A DNA stretch of 55,718 bases, from NCBI RefSeq assembly GCF_010672085.1, contig NZ_JAAHHT010000043.1, positions 1 through 55,718 on the forward strand, written 5' to 3'. Of the stretch, positions 20,530 through 31,978 are shown piece after piece (position 1 is the first letter of the stretch; every line of letters starts with the position of its first letter). Source of the stretch: Okeania sp. SIO3I5. GTDB lineage: Bacteria; Cyanobacteriota; Cyanobacteriia; Cyanobacteriales; Microcoleaceae. The position numbers were made by a program, and so were the translations under genes. The notes under the pieces were generated by a model. That model was given only the letters and a program-made list of their open reading frames with translations. It was not told the DNA's origin and ran no database searches.

Positions 20530-21262
20530 GTTGAATAAAAAATCATGCGTATGGGCGAGCAAACCCTTATAGTTTTTATCATATCACAATTTTGACGAGG
20601 ATGGAGCCGAAAATCCTTTGACGCGCAATTTTTTTTTCAGGAGCTTCAGAAAATGCAAATGTTGGTGGTTTTCCGATCAGGAGCGATGGCTGGAAAGATT
20701 TGATGAGGGAAAAACTAGCATTTATGGGTGCTTCACAAAATGACAAGATTTGGGGTATTACTCCTGGGGAAAATGTCTGAATATTTAGTGGTCTCTCAGC
20801 CAGAAAATTTAGTTGAATAAAAAGTCATACGTAGGGGCGAGCGACCCCTTATAGTTTTTATCATATCACAATTTTGACGAGGATGGAGCCGAAAATCCTT
20901 TGACGCGCAATTTTTTTTTCAGGAGCTTCAGAAAATGCAAATGTTGGTGGTTTTCCGATCAGGAGCGATGGCTGGAAAGATTTGATGAGGGAAAAACCAG
21001 CAGGGTGCTTCACAAAATGACAAGATTTGGGGTATTACTCCTGGGGAAAATGTCTGAATATTTAGTAGTCTCTCAGCCAGAAAATTTAGTTGAATAAAAA
21101 ATCATGCGCACGGGCGAACGAGCCCTTATAGTTTTTATCATATCACAATTTTGACGAGGATGGAGCCGAAAATCCTTTGACGCGCAATTTTTTTTCAGGA
21201 GCTTCAGAAAATGCAAATGTTGGTGGTTTTCCCATAAGGAGTGATGGATGGAAAAATTTGAT
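20530..21262. repeat. About 2.6 tandem copies of a 280-bp repeat
   Basis: Units start at GTTGAATAAAAAATCATGCG (20530), at GTTGAATAAAAAGTCATACG (20812) and again near 21089; the third is cut off near 21260. Each contains TTTGACGCGCAATTTTTTTT and AGGAGCTTCAGAAAATGC. Possible coding remnants are visible (GASENANVGGFPIRSDGWKD and DKIWGITPGENV in one frame), so the unit may be an amplified gene fragment. No intact ORF. Copies differ at few positions outside small gaps. Confidence 0.8.
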
Positions 21263-21430
21263 TCTAATCTAAAAAGAGAATAGGGGATTATTTTTCAATC
21301 CTTTTCCTGTATTGCCTCTATTCCAAAAACGACTCGTCACTCAAAAATTTAATCCCAGGCAAAGATACCAAATAGCTTCTATAACATAGAGTTCTCTGTC
21401 TCCCATTCATTCCCTTTATTAAAATTAAGT

Positions 21431-21557
21431 TACCGAATAATTAAGGTTTAAAACCTCTCCTTTAAAGGAGAAACAAGAAAAAATTTTCATGATTAGTAAA
21501 TCCTATTCTTTTCAAGGAGAGGTAATAATAATTAACAATTAATAATTAATTGTTGAA
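21431..21557 (+). mobile_element. Miniature element family C
   Basis: Starts ACCGAATAATTAAGG, contains AACCTCTCCTTTAAAGGAG and TTTTCAAGGAGAGGTAATAA, and ends TTGTTGAA. This is one of the best-preserved copies and shares ends with the insert at 52001-52129. Confidence 0.75.
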
Positions 21558-21684
21558 ACATTTTACCTATTACTTAATGTAGAAAAGTTTAACTTAAATT
21601 TTCTACAGAAAAGCAATGCTTTTAACGACACACTACCTAACATGAAACCCAAATCAAAACACTCAAATCTTTCCTGACTAAATA

Positions 21685-23403
21685 TTAACTATTCACTACC
21701 GATGGTTGATCATCAATAGGAATTTTGGGAAAGTTAGGCAAATCTATCGCTCCTAATGATAGGCGCTGTTTTTGTGGCGCTTCTGACACCACATCCTCTT
21801 GATCTTCCTCAAAAGGTTCAGACTCAAATACAACTGGACTCCAAGTTGGTAAATCTAACTTACTACTTACTGGCGTTGTTTGTTCAGCATCTTCCTGAAC
21901 TTCCTCTGCAACTTCAGAAAATTCTTCTGCATATATTTCGGAATTTATTTCTGTTTTTGCTTCAGGTTGATACTCAAAAACATTCCACTTTCCTGTAGAT
22001 ATATTCCATGATATGCGTTCGTGTTTAATCTCTATATTTGGTTCTTCTGGAAATTTCTCTACTTTTTTAGGTTCTGCTATAACCTGATTTTCTGCCAATA
22101 TTTCTACTTCTTGAGATTTACTTTGTTCTTTAGTTAAATCATTTTCTATAACTACATACTCTGCTGCTTCCGTATTTTCTAAAATATCTTTTTCTAAAAC
22201 ATCTTTTTGCGATGTTTTGTTTACTAATTCATAATCAGAAACTTCACTTATCTTACTAAATGAGGGTAGGGTAGGATTTAATGTACTTTCGTTGACTTCA
22301 GGAAAAAGGTCATTCTCAGGAGTATTTTCTTCTGATGGTGATGCTTGTTGTGGTCTTGTAAAACCTTGGGGTATCTCTAATGTTTTACCTAAATTAATCT
22401 TAGGAATAGTTGCTTCTTTCTTTTCAAGAATAGATTCTTCTTTTTGCTGTTTTTTTGTCTGTGGAGACCAAGGTTTAACTGGTTCCGAATTGAGCAGAGG
22501 TAATATTTTCGTATTATCCTGAATGAAAGGATTCTGTTGTTTTGAAGGTTCAGATTTAGAACTTACTTGAGATGCTCTAACTGGAGATAATTCTATAGGT
22601 TTTTCTGTTGATTGATTTACCATATCTATTCTCCCCGGCATTTCTAAACTTCTTTCTAAAGCTGTTTTAAACTGAAGAGTTTGTTGTTGTTGGCGGTATA
22701 GTCTTGAGCGTAACTCTTGGCAACTATTTTCTAATTCTTTGAGATGATAACTTTGTTGGTTGTAAGATTGTTTTGTTAAAGCACATTCTCTTTCCATTTG
22801 TGCCTGATGTTGTTCGCTCTTTTCCCATTGATCTGTTAGAGATTCGACTAAAACTTCCTGACGCTGAATAATTTGATTACACAATTCCAACTTATAAAAT
22901 AGACGAGTTACTTGCTGTTGAGTACCTGCTAATTCTCTAGTTCTTTCTTCTAGCAACTTTTCTTGATTTTCTAGAGTTTTTTGACATTCTTCTAAGGCTG
23001 TTTCTAATTCTGTAACTCTATTTACCAGTTCCCGGTTACAATCATGTAAGGCTTCCATGATAGTTGCAGATTCTAGTTCTTCGGTAGAGTCTTTTGTTAA
23101 GACCACTGGAACTTCTGGAAGTTCTGGAACTTCTTGGGACTTTCTGTCAATTTGGTCTTGATTGGGTAATATTAAATCTTGTGGGTCTCCTGAAGTTGTT
23201 TCTAAAACTGGAATTGAATCTACACTAATAGCATTAGGAAAATTAACGGTTTCCCACTCATCATCTTCTGGGGATGTTTGTAATTCTGGACTGAGATTTT
23301 GTTCTTTTTCGTCCAGTTCATTATTCTGGTCCAGTTTTTCTTGATTTACTGGATCGTTGATTTCTGTTAAATGCTCGTTTCCAGGAAGTTCGGCTTCTGG
23401 CAT
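21685..23403 (-). CDS. Acidic coiled-coil hypothetical protein
   Basis: 572 aa with three parts. An acidic disordered N-terminus (residues 1-115). A long coiled coil about 118-250 (NRELVNRVTELETALEECQK, LEERTRELAGTQQQVTRL, LYRQQQQTLQFKTALERSLE). A long Glu/Pro/Ser-rich low-complexity tail ending in PNFPKIPIDDQPSVVNS. Proteins with this layout are widespread in filamentous cyanobacteria and unassigned. No signal peptide or membrane segment. The tail is likely intrinsically disordered. Possibly a scaffold, but that is only inferred from architecture. Confidence 0.75.
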   Translation of the reverse strand: MPEAELPGNEHLTEINDPVNQEKLDQNNELDEKEQNLSPELQTSPEDDEWETVNFPNAISVDSIPVLETTSGDPQDLILPNQDQIDRKSQEVPELPEVPVVLTKDSTEELESATIMEALHDCNRELVNRVTELETALEECQKTLENQEKLLEERTRELAGTQQQVTRLFYKLELCNQIIQRQEVLVESLTDQWEKSEQHQAQMERECALTKQSYNQQSYHLKELENSCQELRSRLYRQQQQTLQFKTALERSLEMPGRIDMVNQSTEKPIELSPVRASQVSSKSEPSKQQNPFIQDNTKILPLLNSEPVKPWSPQTKKQQKEESILEKKEATIPKINLGKTLEIPQGFTRPQQASPSEENTPENDLFPEVNESTLNPTLPSFSKISEVSDYELVNKTSQKDVLEKDILENTEAAEYVVIENDLTKEQSKSQEVEILAENQVIAEPKKVEKFPEEPNIEIKHERISWNISTGKWNVFEYQPEAKTEINSEIYAEEFSEVAEEVQEDAEQTTPVSSKLDLPTWSPVVFESEPFEEDQEDVVSEAPQKQRLSLGAIDLPNFPKIPIDDQPSVVNS

Positions 23404-24300
23404 TGCTTTTACCTAGAGTCTACAGACTGCCTTATTGTTTCTATCCTAATTTTAATGTTATCACCCCTGAACGTCAACTATAGCATAAGTCAGAAGTTAA
23501 AATTCAGAAGTCAGAAGTCAAAATAAATTTTTTCCAGCCATAACATAAGTATATTTGAGAGGAGCGAGAATGTCCTAATCGCTCTGGCGACTCCTATATT
23601 TTGTTTCCACAATACCTTTAATTATCTATATTTTTGGCAAACAAATACTTTACAGAACTTTTCGCTCTTGATGAACCACATCCCCATAACCAAAACCCTG
23701 TAGAGACTAACCATGCTTAGTCCCTACTATGGTCTACTGAAATGAAAACCGCTGTATATTATAGATTAGCAAAAGTTTTGATTTATCAAACAGGATTGGG
23801 TCGCGCAAATGCACCTTGATCGGCGAAACGTTTTTGGAGCGTTGCTCAAATCCCCGTTACAAAAACAACTTCTGTAGGGGCGAACTGCCGTTCGCCCCTA
23901 CAGACTTCGTTAAGGCCATATCTTTGAATAAGAAGTCAGGAGACGGCAATTTTGTCTCCAAAATCAATTGGTTAAAAATTCCTTACCCAATGAATTGTGG
24001 ACACTGTAGGCGACAATGGGGATTTATGCTCCTCATCCTCCCGACATTGCGCTGACGCGACAACGTAGGATTCCCTAACATCACTGATAGGAGCTTTCTG
24101 CTTCACAGCACCTGCCTCCAAGGGAACCTCTTTTTGGTCTTAGGATTGCTCCACAGACTAACACTGCTAGCCCAGCACTCCTACCCCTATCTTATAATGT
24201 TATAGAGGCTAGCATAATTTATAGTTGATTTTGAAATAAAATGGAAATCTAGAAAAATAATTAACAATTGATTTAGCCTAACTTCCAGAGGACTTTTTCC
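23404..24300. other. Gene-free spacer with a short hairpin repeat
   Basis: Contains CTGTAGGGGCGAACTGCCG / CGGTTCGCCCCTACAG-type inverted repeat at 23873-23904, a dispersed hairpin also seen near 12525, 41445 and 43410. An 80-codon ORF at 23816 overlaps it and is not called. A possible regulatory segment of the next gene lies after about 24180. Confidence 0.5.
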
Positions 24301-25392
24301 ATGGCTTTAAATTTTAGATTTGCTGTTGCTAGTGACTTACATATTGCTCTTCCTCATACTATTTCTGAATCAAAACATCGTTTTCATTTAGTAGAAGTTA
24401 GTATCCCTGCTTTGGAATTGGTACTTGAAAATTTAAGTAAACTAGATATTGATTTTTTACTACTACCTGGAGACTTAACTCAAGATGGTGAACCAGAAAA
24501 TCATACTTGGGTAAGTAAAAAATTAGCTGAACTTCCCTATCCTGTATATGTAGTTCCTGGCAATCACGATATACCTGTAAAATTTGCCAATGATTATTCT
24601 ATTGGTGCAGCAGATTTTCCCAGTTATTATCATCATTGTGGATATGATTATCAACAAAGATTATATTATAGCGAACAAGTCTTGCCTGGATTGCGAATAA
24701 TTGGGCTTAATTCTAATCAGTTTGATACCTCAGGTAAACAAGAATATACTGGTGGTTTAGAAGAAGAACAATTAGATTGGCTAAAACAAATTTTAACCAC
24801 TGCTGAAGATGAATTAGTAATAGTCATGCTACATCATAATGTAATTGAACATTTGCCAGATCAATCTAATAACTCTCTTGGTCGTCGTTATATGTTAGAA
24901 AATAAAGCAGAATTGTTATATATTCTCCAATCTGCAGGTGTTAAGCTTATATTTACTGGTCATCTTCATGTTCAGGATGTTGCTCAATATCAAGGAATTT
25001 ATGAAATTACAACTGGTTCTTTAGTTACTTATCCTCATCCTTATCGGATAGTAGATTTTATGACTGATGCAAGTGGTAAACAATCTTTAAAAATTGAGAG
25101 TTATCGGGTTAATTCTTTACCTAACTTGCCAAATCTAAGTGATGTTTCTCGCGACTGGATTGGCGATCGCTCTTTTCGTTTTATGTCTAAACTTTTGACT
25201 AACCCTCCTTTAAATTTATCGCCAGAATTTGCTGCCCAACTTGCTCCTAGTCTGCGTTATTTTTGGGCTGATATTGCGAATGGGGATGCTGTTTTGGACT
25301 TTCCTAATTTTCCACCTGAAATCCGGCGATATTTTCAAAGTTTTAATGCCACTAATAGTATTGATAATAATGCCACATTACTATTGCAATAA
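24301..25392 (+). CDS. Calcineurin-like metallophosphoesterase
   Basis: 363 aa with all five metal-site motifs of the calcineurin-like fold: DLHIA (D12/H14), GDLTQDGEPENH (about 57), GNHD (about 87), LHHN (about residue 178) and TGHLH (about 220). The order and spacing resemble CpdA/Icc-type cyclic nucleotide phosphodiesterases, but cAMP specificity is not established by sequence alone. No signal peptide, so cytoplasmic. AGAGGA before the ATG supports the start. A C-terminal extension of about 90 residues follows the core. Confidence 0.88.
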   Translation: MALNFRFAVASDLHIALPHTISESKHRFHLVEVSIPALELVLENLSKLDIDFLLLPGDLTQDGEPENHTWVSKKLAELPYPVYVVPGNHDIPVKFANDYSIGAADFPSYYHHCGYDYQQRLYYSEQVLPGLRIIGLNSNQFDTSGKQEYTGGLEEEQLDWLKQILTTAEDELVIVMLHHNVIEHLPDQSNNSLGRRYMLENKAELLYILQSAGVKLIFTGHLHVQDVAQYQGIYEITTGSLVTYPHPYRIVDFMTDASGKQSLKIESYRVNSLPNLPNLSDVSRDWIGDRSFRFMSKLLTNPPLNLSPEFAAQLAPSLRYFWADIANGDAVLDFPNFPPEIRRYFQSFNATNSIDNNATLLLQ

Positions 25393-27295
25393 AATTGCTC
25401 TATTTGTCTAAGTAAATTATTTAACCTATAGCTTTAAACATTCAGCTTAAGTAAAAACTACTTGATCTAAAGGATTTCAATTTTATCAATATCCTAACAC
25501 TTTTTCGTAGTGGTATATTACCAATATCAAAATCAACTTTTTTTGACTTTTTTATAATGTATAATACTTTTATTTCTTATTCTCTCTATCTAAGCTTTGG
25601 CAGTAAGTGTGTTGGTTTTAGGCGTTGCATTATCAAGGGATGATTTTGATATGTATCCAAAAATTTTATCTGATCAATCAAAAGTTTCAGATGGATGCAA
25701 ATTTAATTATCATCCCTCAAATATACAACGCCTTTTAAATAGTTAGTACACATCTCCAGAAAATAAACTTGCCCTTTATTTACCATCAAATAGAGTTGTA
25801 AAATTTCCTGATAAAATCATTTTATGTACATTTTTACTGAAAATATCTTCTCCTGTTCCCTTTTCCTGACTTTTACAAAAAGTCTACATATTTTTCCGAG
25901 ATGTCTAGTGATTTTTACCGAAAAATTAGGGTAGGTGTCTCGCCCATAAGCGCATTGCTAATTCTTTGTCGTCAGAGAATATTTACAACCCTATATTTTG
26001 TTAAGCTCCTGTGCTTCCGACACTTCCGACACTTCCGACACTTCCGACACTTCCGACACTTCCGACACTTCCCACCCCTCTCCTCCTTTTTTTCTCTAGT
26101 GAAAATAAAGTAACCTTGGCCCATAAGCAGGGGATTTTTTCATTGATTAAGTGAGAATAAATATGCTATAGTATTATTGTTGCAAATCGGCAATCTCAGA
26201 CATTAAACGGATGTAGAGAGAAGCGTAGGACTACCGTCGAGGTAGCAGCGCCATAAAAAATTTCAATCCATCGAAGCAGCTCAAGCTTATTAGGAATCTC
26301 TGAGTCTGCCTATTTCAGAGGAGCTTTCCTAAGCTATGCTTTACTATGCCAAAGAAACGCTTTTCATGTCTTGCAGTGTTTCATGTCGGCGACAGGGCAA
26401 AATGCTCAAAGTCCGGATGAGAATCTCAATTGTGAAAAGTAGTAAAGTCAAAAGCGATAAGTATAGACTTTTGACTCTCAACTCATTATCACCTTCTAAA
26501 AATCTAGACAATCCTAGACACGCTCTTCATCGGTGACTAAGAGCGAAATTCCTGCTCACCCGTCCATAAGTCTACTGGCAAAGAAGATTAATGTTCTGAT
26601 CAAACACCTTGAGTTGAGGACTTGCTCTGAGGTTTTCATCATACATGAAAAGTCTAGTTTCAAACACTCTATAATTGTTGCTAAAATCCTCTGGTCTTAG
26701 CAGACATACATAATAACAAAGATTGATGGCGTAAAAACATAGACATTCTGTATATATTTGTCTACTATAGTCAATGTTTTTAAGCTAATTCAAGCAGCAG
26801 TTCTTGCAGTCGTCATTACTATTAGAGCATTATCAAACTTTCAAATTTACTCCCTGTTCCTTCAAGAAGGTTGACGACAAATAGTTGATAAAAATATAGT
26901 CAAATATGATATAATTTTATTTTCCAAGTTTTACCTTAACTGGGTGTTAGCGTAGATCCTCCGCAGGAGGCACTACAACACCACGCCAGTTGCGTGACTG
27001 TCGGGAGACCCACCCAACGCACCGGCTTCTCTATCCAATGGTCTAAATACATTTGAGACTAATTTTTCTTTTCCTCTTTTTTAATTATCTCCCTGATTCA
27101 ATTTCTACTTGGTCATAATACAGAGGCTTAGACTTATGTTCTTATGTGTCTAGAGGTAGCGTGTCAGTCGAGGAATTTCACCCTATTGAAATCAGATCAT
27201 TGACTTTTGAGGTTATTTAATCTTCTATTATCACAGACATTGTTAGATTATGTCAATATTCGCCCAAATTTCTTTCGACAGAAGACTATATTTAA
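25393..27295. other. 1.9-kb gene-poor spacer with microsatellite and possible transposon debris
   Basis: Includes a nine-base tandem repeat CTTCCGACA (about seven units, 26013-26072). A structured stretch at 26200-26340 carries a CTACCGTCGAGGTAG hairpin and CTCTGAGTCTGCCTATTTCAGAGG; by eye this resembles the transcribed right end of an IS200/IS605-type element. ORFs at 25901 and 26336 are repeat or remnant products and are not called. A GATCCTCCGCAGGAGGC short hairpin sits at about 26953. Confidence 0.5.
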
Positions 27296-28555
27296 CTACA
27301 TAAAACTATATTTGTGTTTAATATTTATGATACCAAATACAGAGGTATAACCATGTAAAAATGTGCTACTACCTACAGGGCCAATTTCACCATTACAGAA
27401 AAACCCACTTATGGGGATATCCAAATAACTACTAAATAATCTAGAATCAAAATTAGGTTTACCATATAATCCTTCCCCACGTCCCAAACAAGAAAACATT
27501 AAAGCAGCAGCATTATTTGTATCTTTAGTCTCCAAAGCAACTTCTCTTCGATAGCGCTGTAGTAATATTTCTAAATCTTCTGCTGAAGTATGGGCATCTC
27601 GTAAATGAAATTGAATTCTTTGGCCAGTTCTCACTTTATCACCTATAGCGATCGCTCCTGCTTTAGGATCTACCCCAATTAAATTACGGATTAAAAAGTC
27701 TCCTTGTTCCAAGTTTTGTTTAAATTCGTCTCTAACTATACCGACAAATAGGGAATTTTCTGCTAACTTTCGATCTTTTTCGTTGAGATTTTGTACTAAA
27801 TTTTGTAGTGCTGCTAACGGAGACTGTTTAATACCATTACTAACTATTTGATCCGAACTAACTAATTCTTCTAATTCTAAAACTATATTACGTTCTCCTT
27901 CCGTAACCCGATAAGGTTGGCCGATAGGGCGACAACCCTGAGCTACTATTGTTTCTAAAATTATATTACCAGATAGAGAGACACCTACAGTTCCTTCTTG
28001 GTAGAGGCGATTTTCACAAAAGAGTCCGGCATTTTGACCATTGACTCCACTACTAGCTAATCCTCCCACCTTGGGAGAATTAGGATAAGCATAATCTAGT
28101 CCTTGAAGCAGGTCATTAATTTTACCAGAAAATGGATCGCCAAGAATAATAAATTGAGGTTCGTCTGCGGTAGGTACCCCAATAAGATTACACCAGCGGT
28201 CTGGAGAACTGTCCAAGTCTGGTAGTTGTCCTGCTGATATATGAAAAGCTTTAACTGTTACTTCTGGCAAATGTGCCAAACTAAGACTAATGGCCGTCTG
28301 TTGTTCTACCTCCTCTGGTTTTCCATACTCATTCATACCAACAATACCGCCACCACCACAGCCTATTATAACTGTTTCTGGTAGATGTTCTTTTAGCAGG
28401 GGCATGACTCGTGGATATTCACTGGTAAAAGCTGATGAAATAAATACCAGTCCTAAATCTGCTGTAGTTCCTAATGATTCTAAACTTTTTTCTGCTACTT
28501 CTTTGACTGCTGCTTCTAATGATGGACGGGTTGATAGAAAGTTTGACCACCGCAT
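27296..28555 (-). CDS. FIST domain protein
   Basis: 419 aa. FIST_N (residues about 35-230: LGLVFISSAFTSEY, IIGCGGGGIVG, FIILGDPFSG, VGGLASSG) and FIST_C (about 235-400: EGLYGKPNFDSRLFSSY, PISGFFCNGEIGPVG, FLHGYTSVFGI) are both visible and complete. FIST domains are proposed small-ligand sensors of signal-transduction proteins; here there is no attached output domain. AAGGAG lies just ahead of the ATG. Standing alone between long spacers. Confidence 0.9.
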   Translation of the reverse strand: MRWSNFLSTRPSLEAAVKEVAEKSLESLGTTADLGLVFISSAFTSEYPRVMPLLKEHLPETVIIGCGGGGIVGMNEYGKPEEVEQQTAISLSLAHLPEVTVKAFHISAGQLPDLDSSPDRWCNLIGVPTADEPQFIILGDPFSGKINDLLQGLDYAYPNSPKVGGLASSGVNGQNAGLFCENRLYQEGTVGVSLSGNIILETIVAQGCRPIGQPYRVTEGERNIVLELEELVSSDQIVSNGIKQSPLAALQNLVQNLNEKDRKLAENSLFVGIVRDEFKQNLEQGDFLIRNLIGVDPKAGAIAIGDKVRTGQRIQFHLRDAHTSAEDLEILLQRYRREVALETKDTNNAAALMFSCLGRGEGLYGKPNFDSRLFSSYLDIPISGFFCNGEIGPVGSSTFLHGYTSVFGIINIKHKYSFM

Positions 28556-30506
28556 CTGTTTGACGCTCCTTATAAATTATGATTATCTTTCCTAATGTTA
28601 ATATTTCAGTTAAATAATTGCGAATAGGGAATAGGGAATAGGGGGTAGAGGCACGGGAACAAGGGATAGAGTGAGTTTTTTGATCACTAACCAGGTAGAC
28701 ATGATTTAAGAATCTGAAGGCCAGTCCCGTACTCTCTTGGCAAAGGAGGGCCGTCTGGGACATCCCTGGTTATGTATCCAGCTCAACTTATAGTAAAATA
28801 TATTACTCGGCTGACCAATGACCACTATGTAGAATCAAACTGATATATTCCTAAGATTCCCAAGTATCATAAAAGTTATACATAAATATAGTCTTATGTA
28901 GTCAAATTATGTCAAATATCTTCGTTGATTTGTACAAGCATAGCTACTAAATATCTGACAAAATTTAATAAATCTCGACGATCTATTTATAGTATGCGAA
29001 ATGAAATTGCCTGAGAGTTCCAGACTAAATAGTCATAAAAATTCCGAACTGCTCTAATCCTAATATAATTTTAACTCCTTGATTTATGAAATTAGTTGAG
29101 AGAAATATTATTCAACCAACACATCTGTTTTATGCTGAAATTGACAGACTATGGGAAAATTAAACACTTTGAAAACTCAGGTTATTATCAGACTATACTC
29201 AAATATAACTCATACCAATTCCCCAAAATAATACTTATATTTATTCAACTATTTATTCAACATTTCACCAACTCGTGCAGGATTTGTTAAGAATCCGAAA
29301 ATCAATAAAAACTCTGAAAGTTTTATGCCTATTTCCTGTCACCTAATTCCCACAAAAATATAATACCAAACATGAAAAAAGAATGTTACCAATAATTTTA
29401 TCAACTAAAATGCTTGAAGTCAGATGTATATTTACTAAGATAAAATTGTTTCAGGGTAAAAAAATGGAATAGGAGAGCTATTTCTAGCTGACTACTCACT
29501 ATTAACTATTGACTACTAGAAATAGTACCAATATTTGTAGCCAACATTTATTTATGAAATTAAGATGTAACTCCATATCCCTGAATTTGGTATAAGCTCC
29601 TTTAACCTGATCAGGAATTATTCATTATTTGCTAATAGCTAACTGCGCTTGAGTTGAATGCTTACCTTAATATTAAATTCATCATATATAACAGATTTGT
29701 TGAGCAACTAAATCTTCAAACTGGAATCAGATTATAGATTGAAACCAGTCTGTAGGCGCATGGGTATCAGAATTTATATTCCTTAAAGTTCTGGTAAATT
29801 AATAAGATACAAATAACTTTCTCTGAGGCTATTCTCTATTCCCTATCTTGTTTTTTATATTTCTTGATATATTCAATCTCTTAGAGAGTGTTTTTCAACA
29901 AAAAAATATTAATGAATAAACATAATTATAAATTGACATTTCTAGTTAATAGGAAACCTATGATTTTGCTTAAGTAACTTCTATATAAGACTAGCTGTAT
30001 TTTAGTTATATTTCATCACTATTTAATGATAGCTGTGTATTTTTTCCCTATTCCCTATGAAAGTTACATACAACATCCCTACTCTCTATACCATTTTTTA
30101 GATTTAGTGATATCTTAAGTCTCTAAATACTTATAGAACTACTCTGAGTTTTTCTATATTTTTGAATTTATTTAATAATTTTTACTTATCGAAATAAATG
30201 GCAATTTGAGCCATATTATCATATTATAAGGTATGTTAATATATTAACTATTGTTGAGCAAATTGGACATTGGACACTTAACATTTAATAGTCTGATGAT
30301 TTGATTATTGCTCGGCAAATCTTAAAAGATCGAGATCCTTTGGTTAATGAGCTATAAAAACCTATATAATTAGGGAAGGAAGCATCGTTTGACCTTGTTT
30401 CTTTATTTTTTTTCAATTCCTAGCCCCTGTTTAAGGTGTTATAGTTAGGAATAATATCCTAAAAGTCTGTAAATCTGTAGGTAGTAAATCAAAATTAAAA
30501 AAAACT
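28556..30506. other. 1.95-kb AT-rich gene-free spacer
   Basis: No ORF with coding character on either strand; the 64-codon ORF at 29096 has no ribosome binding site and is low-complexity. A GAATAGGGAATAGGG heptamer run is at 28623-28642. The part before 30507 presumably contains the CP12 promoter. Confidence 0.5.
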
Positions 30507-30731
30507 ATGACTCAAAACATTCAAGACAAAATTGAACAAGAGCGCGACGAAGCCCGTAAAACTTGTGATATTTCTGGTGCTAATTCTAAAGAATGTGCAG
30601 CAGCTTGGGATTCGGTAGAAGAACTTCAAGCTGAAGCTTCTCATCAAAAAGAGGAAAATCCTAAAACTCCCTTTCAAAATTATTGCGATGATAATCCTGA
30701 TGCTGCCGAGTGTAAAATACACGATAACTAA
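30507..30731 (+). CDS. cp12: CP12, Calvin cycle regulatory protein
   Basis: 74 aa. Conditionally disordered linker that binds GAPDH and phosphoribulokinase in the dark under oxidising conditions, switching off the Calvin cycle. The N-terminal Cys pair (C20, C30), the core AWDSVEELQAEASHQ, and the C-terminal Cys pair (C60, C69) within YCDDNPDAAEC are all present, so both redox loops should work. Normal length for a stand-alone cyanobacterial CP12. The transcription unit is monocistronic. No Shine-Dalgarno motif is obvious. Confidence 0.95.
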   Translation: MTQNIQDKIEQERDEARKTCDISGANSKECAAAWDSVEELQAEASHQKEENPKTPFQNYCDDNPDAAECKIHDN

Positions 30732-31304
30732 AACTAACTAGAATTAACTAATTTAATAGACTTCATTAAAACGTAGTTGATTCAATAATTATGTTCAGTA
30801 GGTAAGCAACTGAAATCTTTTACTTTTTGATACAGTTGCTTGCTTTTAAATTAAATTAAACTCAGAGCGTGAATAATTTAGGTGGAGTAGGAAATAACGG
30901 GAAGGAGTTCATTAATGGATAATGGATAATTACCTCTCCCTAAAAAGGAGAGGATTGACTAAAAGAAACAAAATTTATTTTTTTCTCCTTAAAAGCGTCC
31001 CCTTTTAACCTGAATTATTTAATGATTTTTATTTAATTATTTAATTATTAATTATTCGGTAAAAATATATCTCGCGCGTGAGAGAAAAAGATTTTTATTA
31101 TGTCTAATTAATGATAATTGATATATCTTTAATATCTTTAATTTATAGTTCATCTTAATATATTATAGCAGGGAATAGGGAACAGTCATAAAAACATTTC
31201 TGCGCTCTTGATTCATGATCAGTTTATGTCGTACCAAATTCTTTCTTAGCTACATAGAAGCTAAAATATATAGAATCTTAAGTAATTTTGATAAATGATT
31301 AATT
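30732..31304. repeat. Spacer with reversed family C element
   Basis: About 30931-31020 reads ATTACCTCTCCCTAAAAAGG through TCCTTAAAAGCGTCC, a diverged reversed family C copy followed by AATTATTTAATTATTAATT. Nothing else recognised. Confidence 0.55.
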
Positions 31305-31925
31305 ATGTTGAGTTTTTTACCCATAGCCATTATATCTGGATTAGAGACTTGGGTCTGGATGGACTATAGATTAGCAGTCTTATTTACTGTGGTATTACCC
31401 CTATATCTATTGATTTGGGCTTTTGTAAAAAAATCTGAAGCTATTCAACACTTGTTGATTATTTATTGGCGAGTTGCTAGTTTATTAGCAATCACAGTTT
31501 ACTTAATGATTGCAGCAATACCTATCAGTTTTTTAACATCATTAATAGCTAGATTTTTAATTCCTGTAGCTTTGTGGTTTTGGGTAGATTTGAATGAGGA
31601 AATCAGAGAGTTACGAAATTCCCCTCTCAAGGCCAGCTTGACTTCTTGGCGTTGGGCTGTTACTATTTATAATCTCTTCGGAGTAATAATTCAAATTCCA
31701 TTTGTGCTTTGTGCTTTTAAATCCCGCAATGAATTACTAAGCGATCCTTCTTGTAATGTTTGGTTAGATCCACCCTGGTTATTTAAACAAATTTTTCACC
31801 CAGATTGGCCTCAAGAATTTATAGGTTTTTTAGGGTTTTCTGGATTAATAATTTATACAATTTTTCTGTGCTATTTTATTTTGGTTAAATTACAGAGACA
31901 AGGGCGATCGGCTACAGGAAATTAA
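31305..31925 (+). CDS. Integral membrane protein, DUF3177-like
   Basis: 206 aa with about five hydrophobic helices (residues about 3-15, 22-40, 60-82, 117-137, 180-198). A conserved-looking central part (WFWVDLNEEI, SWRWAVTIYN) and an extracytoplasmic-type loop (SDPSCNVWLDPPWLF...HPDWPQ) fit the cyanobacterial DUF3177 family as I remember it; the family call is tentative. Likely thylakoid or plasma membrane. Function unknown. Confidence 0.65.
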   Translation: MLSFLPIAIISGLETWVWMDYRLAVLFTVVLPLYLLIWAFVKKSEAIQHLLIIYWRVASLLAITVYLMIAAIPISFLTSLIARFLIPVALWFWVDLNEEIRELRNSPLKASLTSWRWAVTIYNLFGVIIQIPFVLCAFKSRNELLSDPSCNVWLDPPWLFKQIFHPDWPQEFIGFLGFSGLIIYTIFLCYFILVKLQRQGRSATGN

Positions 31926-31978
31926 CTTTATTAAGTATCTGGATTAAATTAATTTAACATTTTTAGAGGAGCTTAAAT

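Noticed and set aside
25901-26113. 70-codon ORF over the CTTCCGACA repeat
   Set aside because: Translated product is mostly the repeat (FRHFRHFRH); no coding character.
26200-26340. Complete IS200/IS605 element or guide RNA
   Set aside because: Hairpins and layout are suggestive, but no transposase or TnpB remnant adjoins; kept only as a remark on the spacer.
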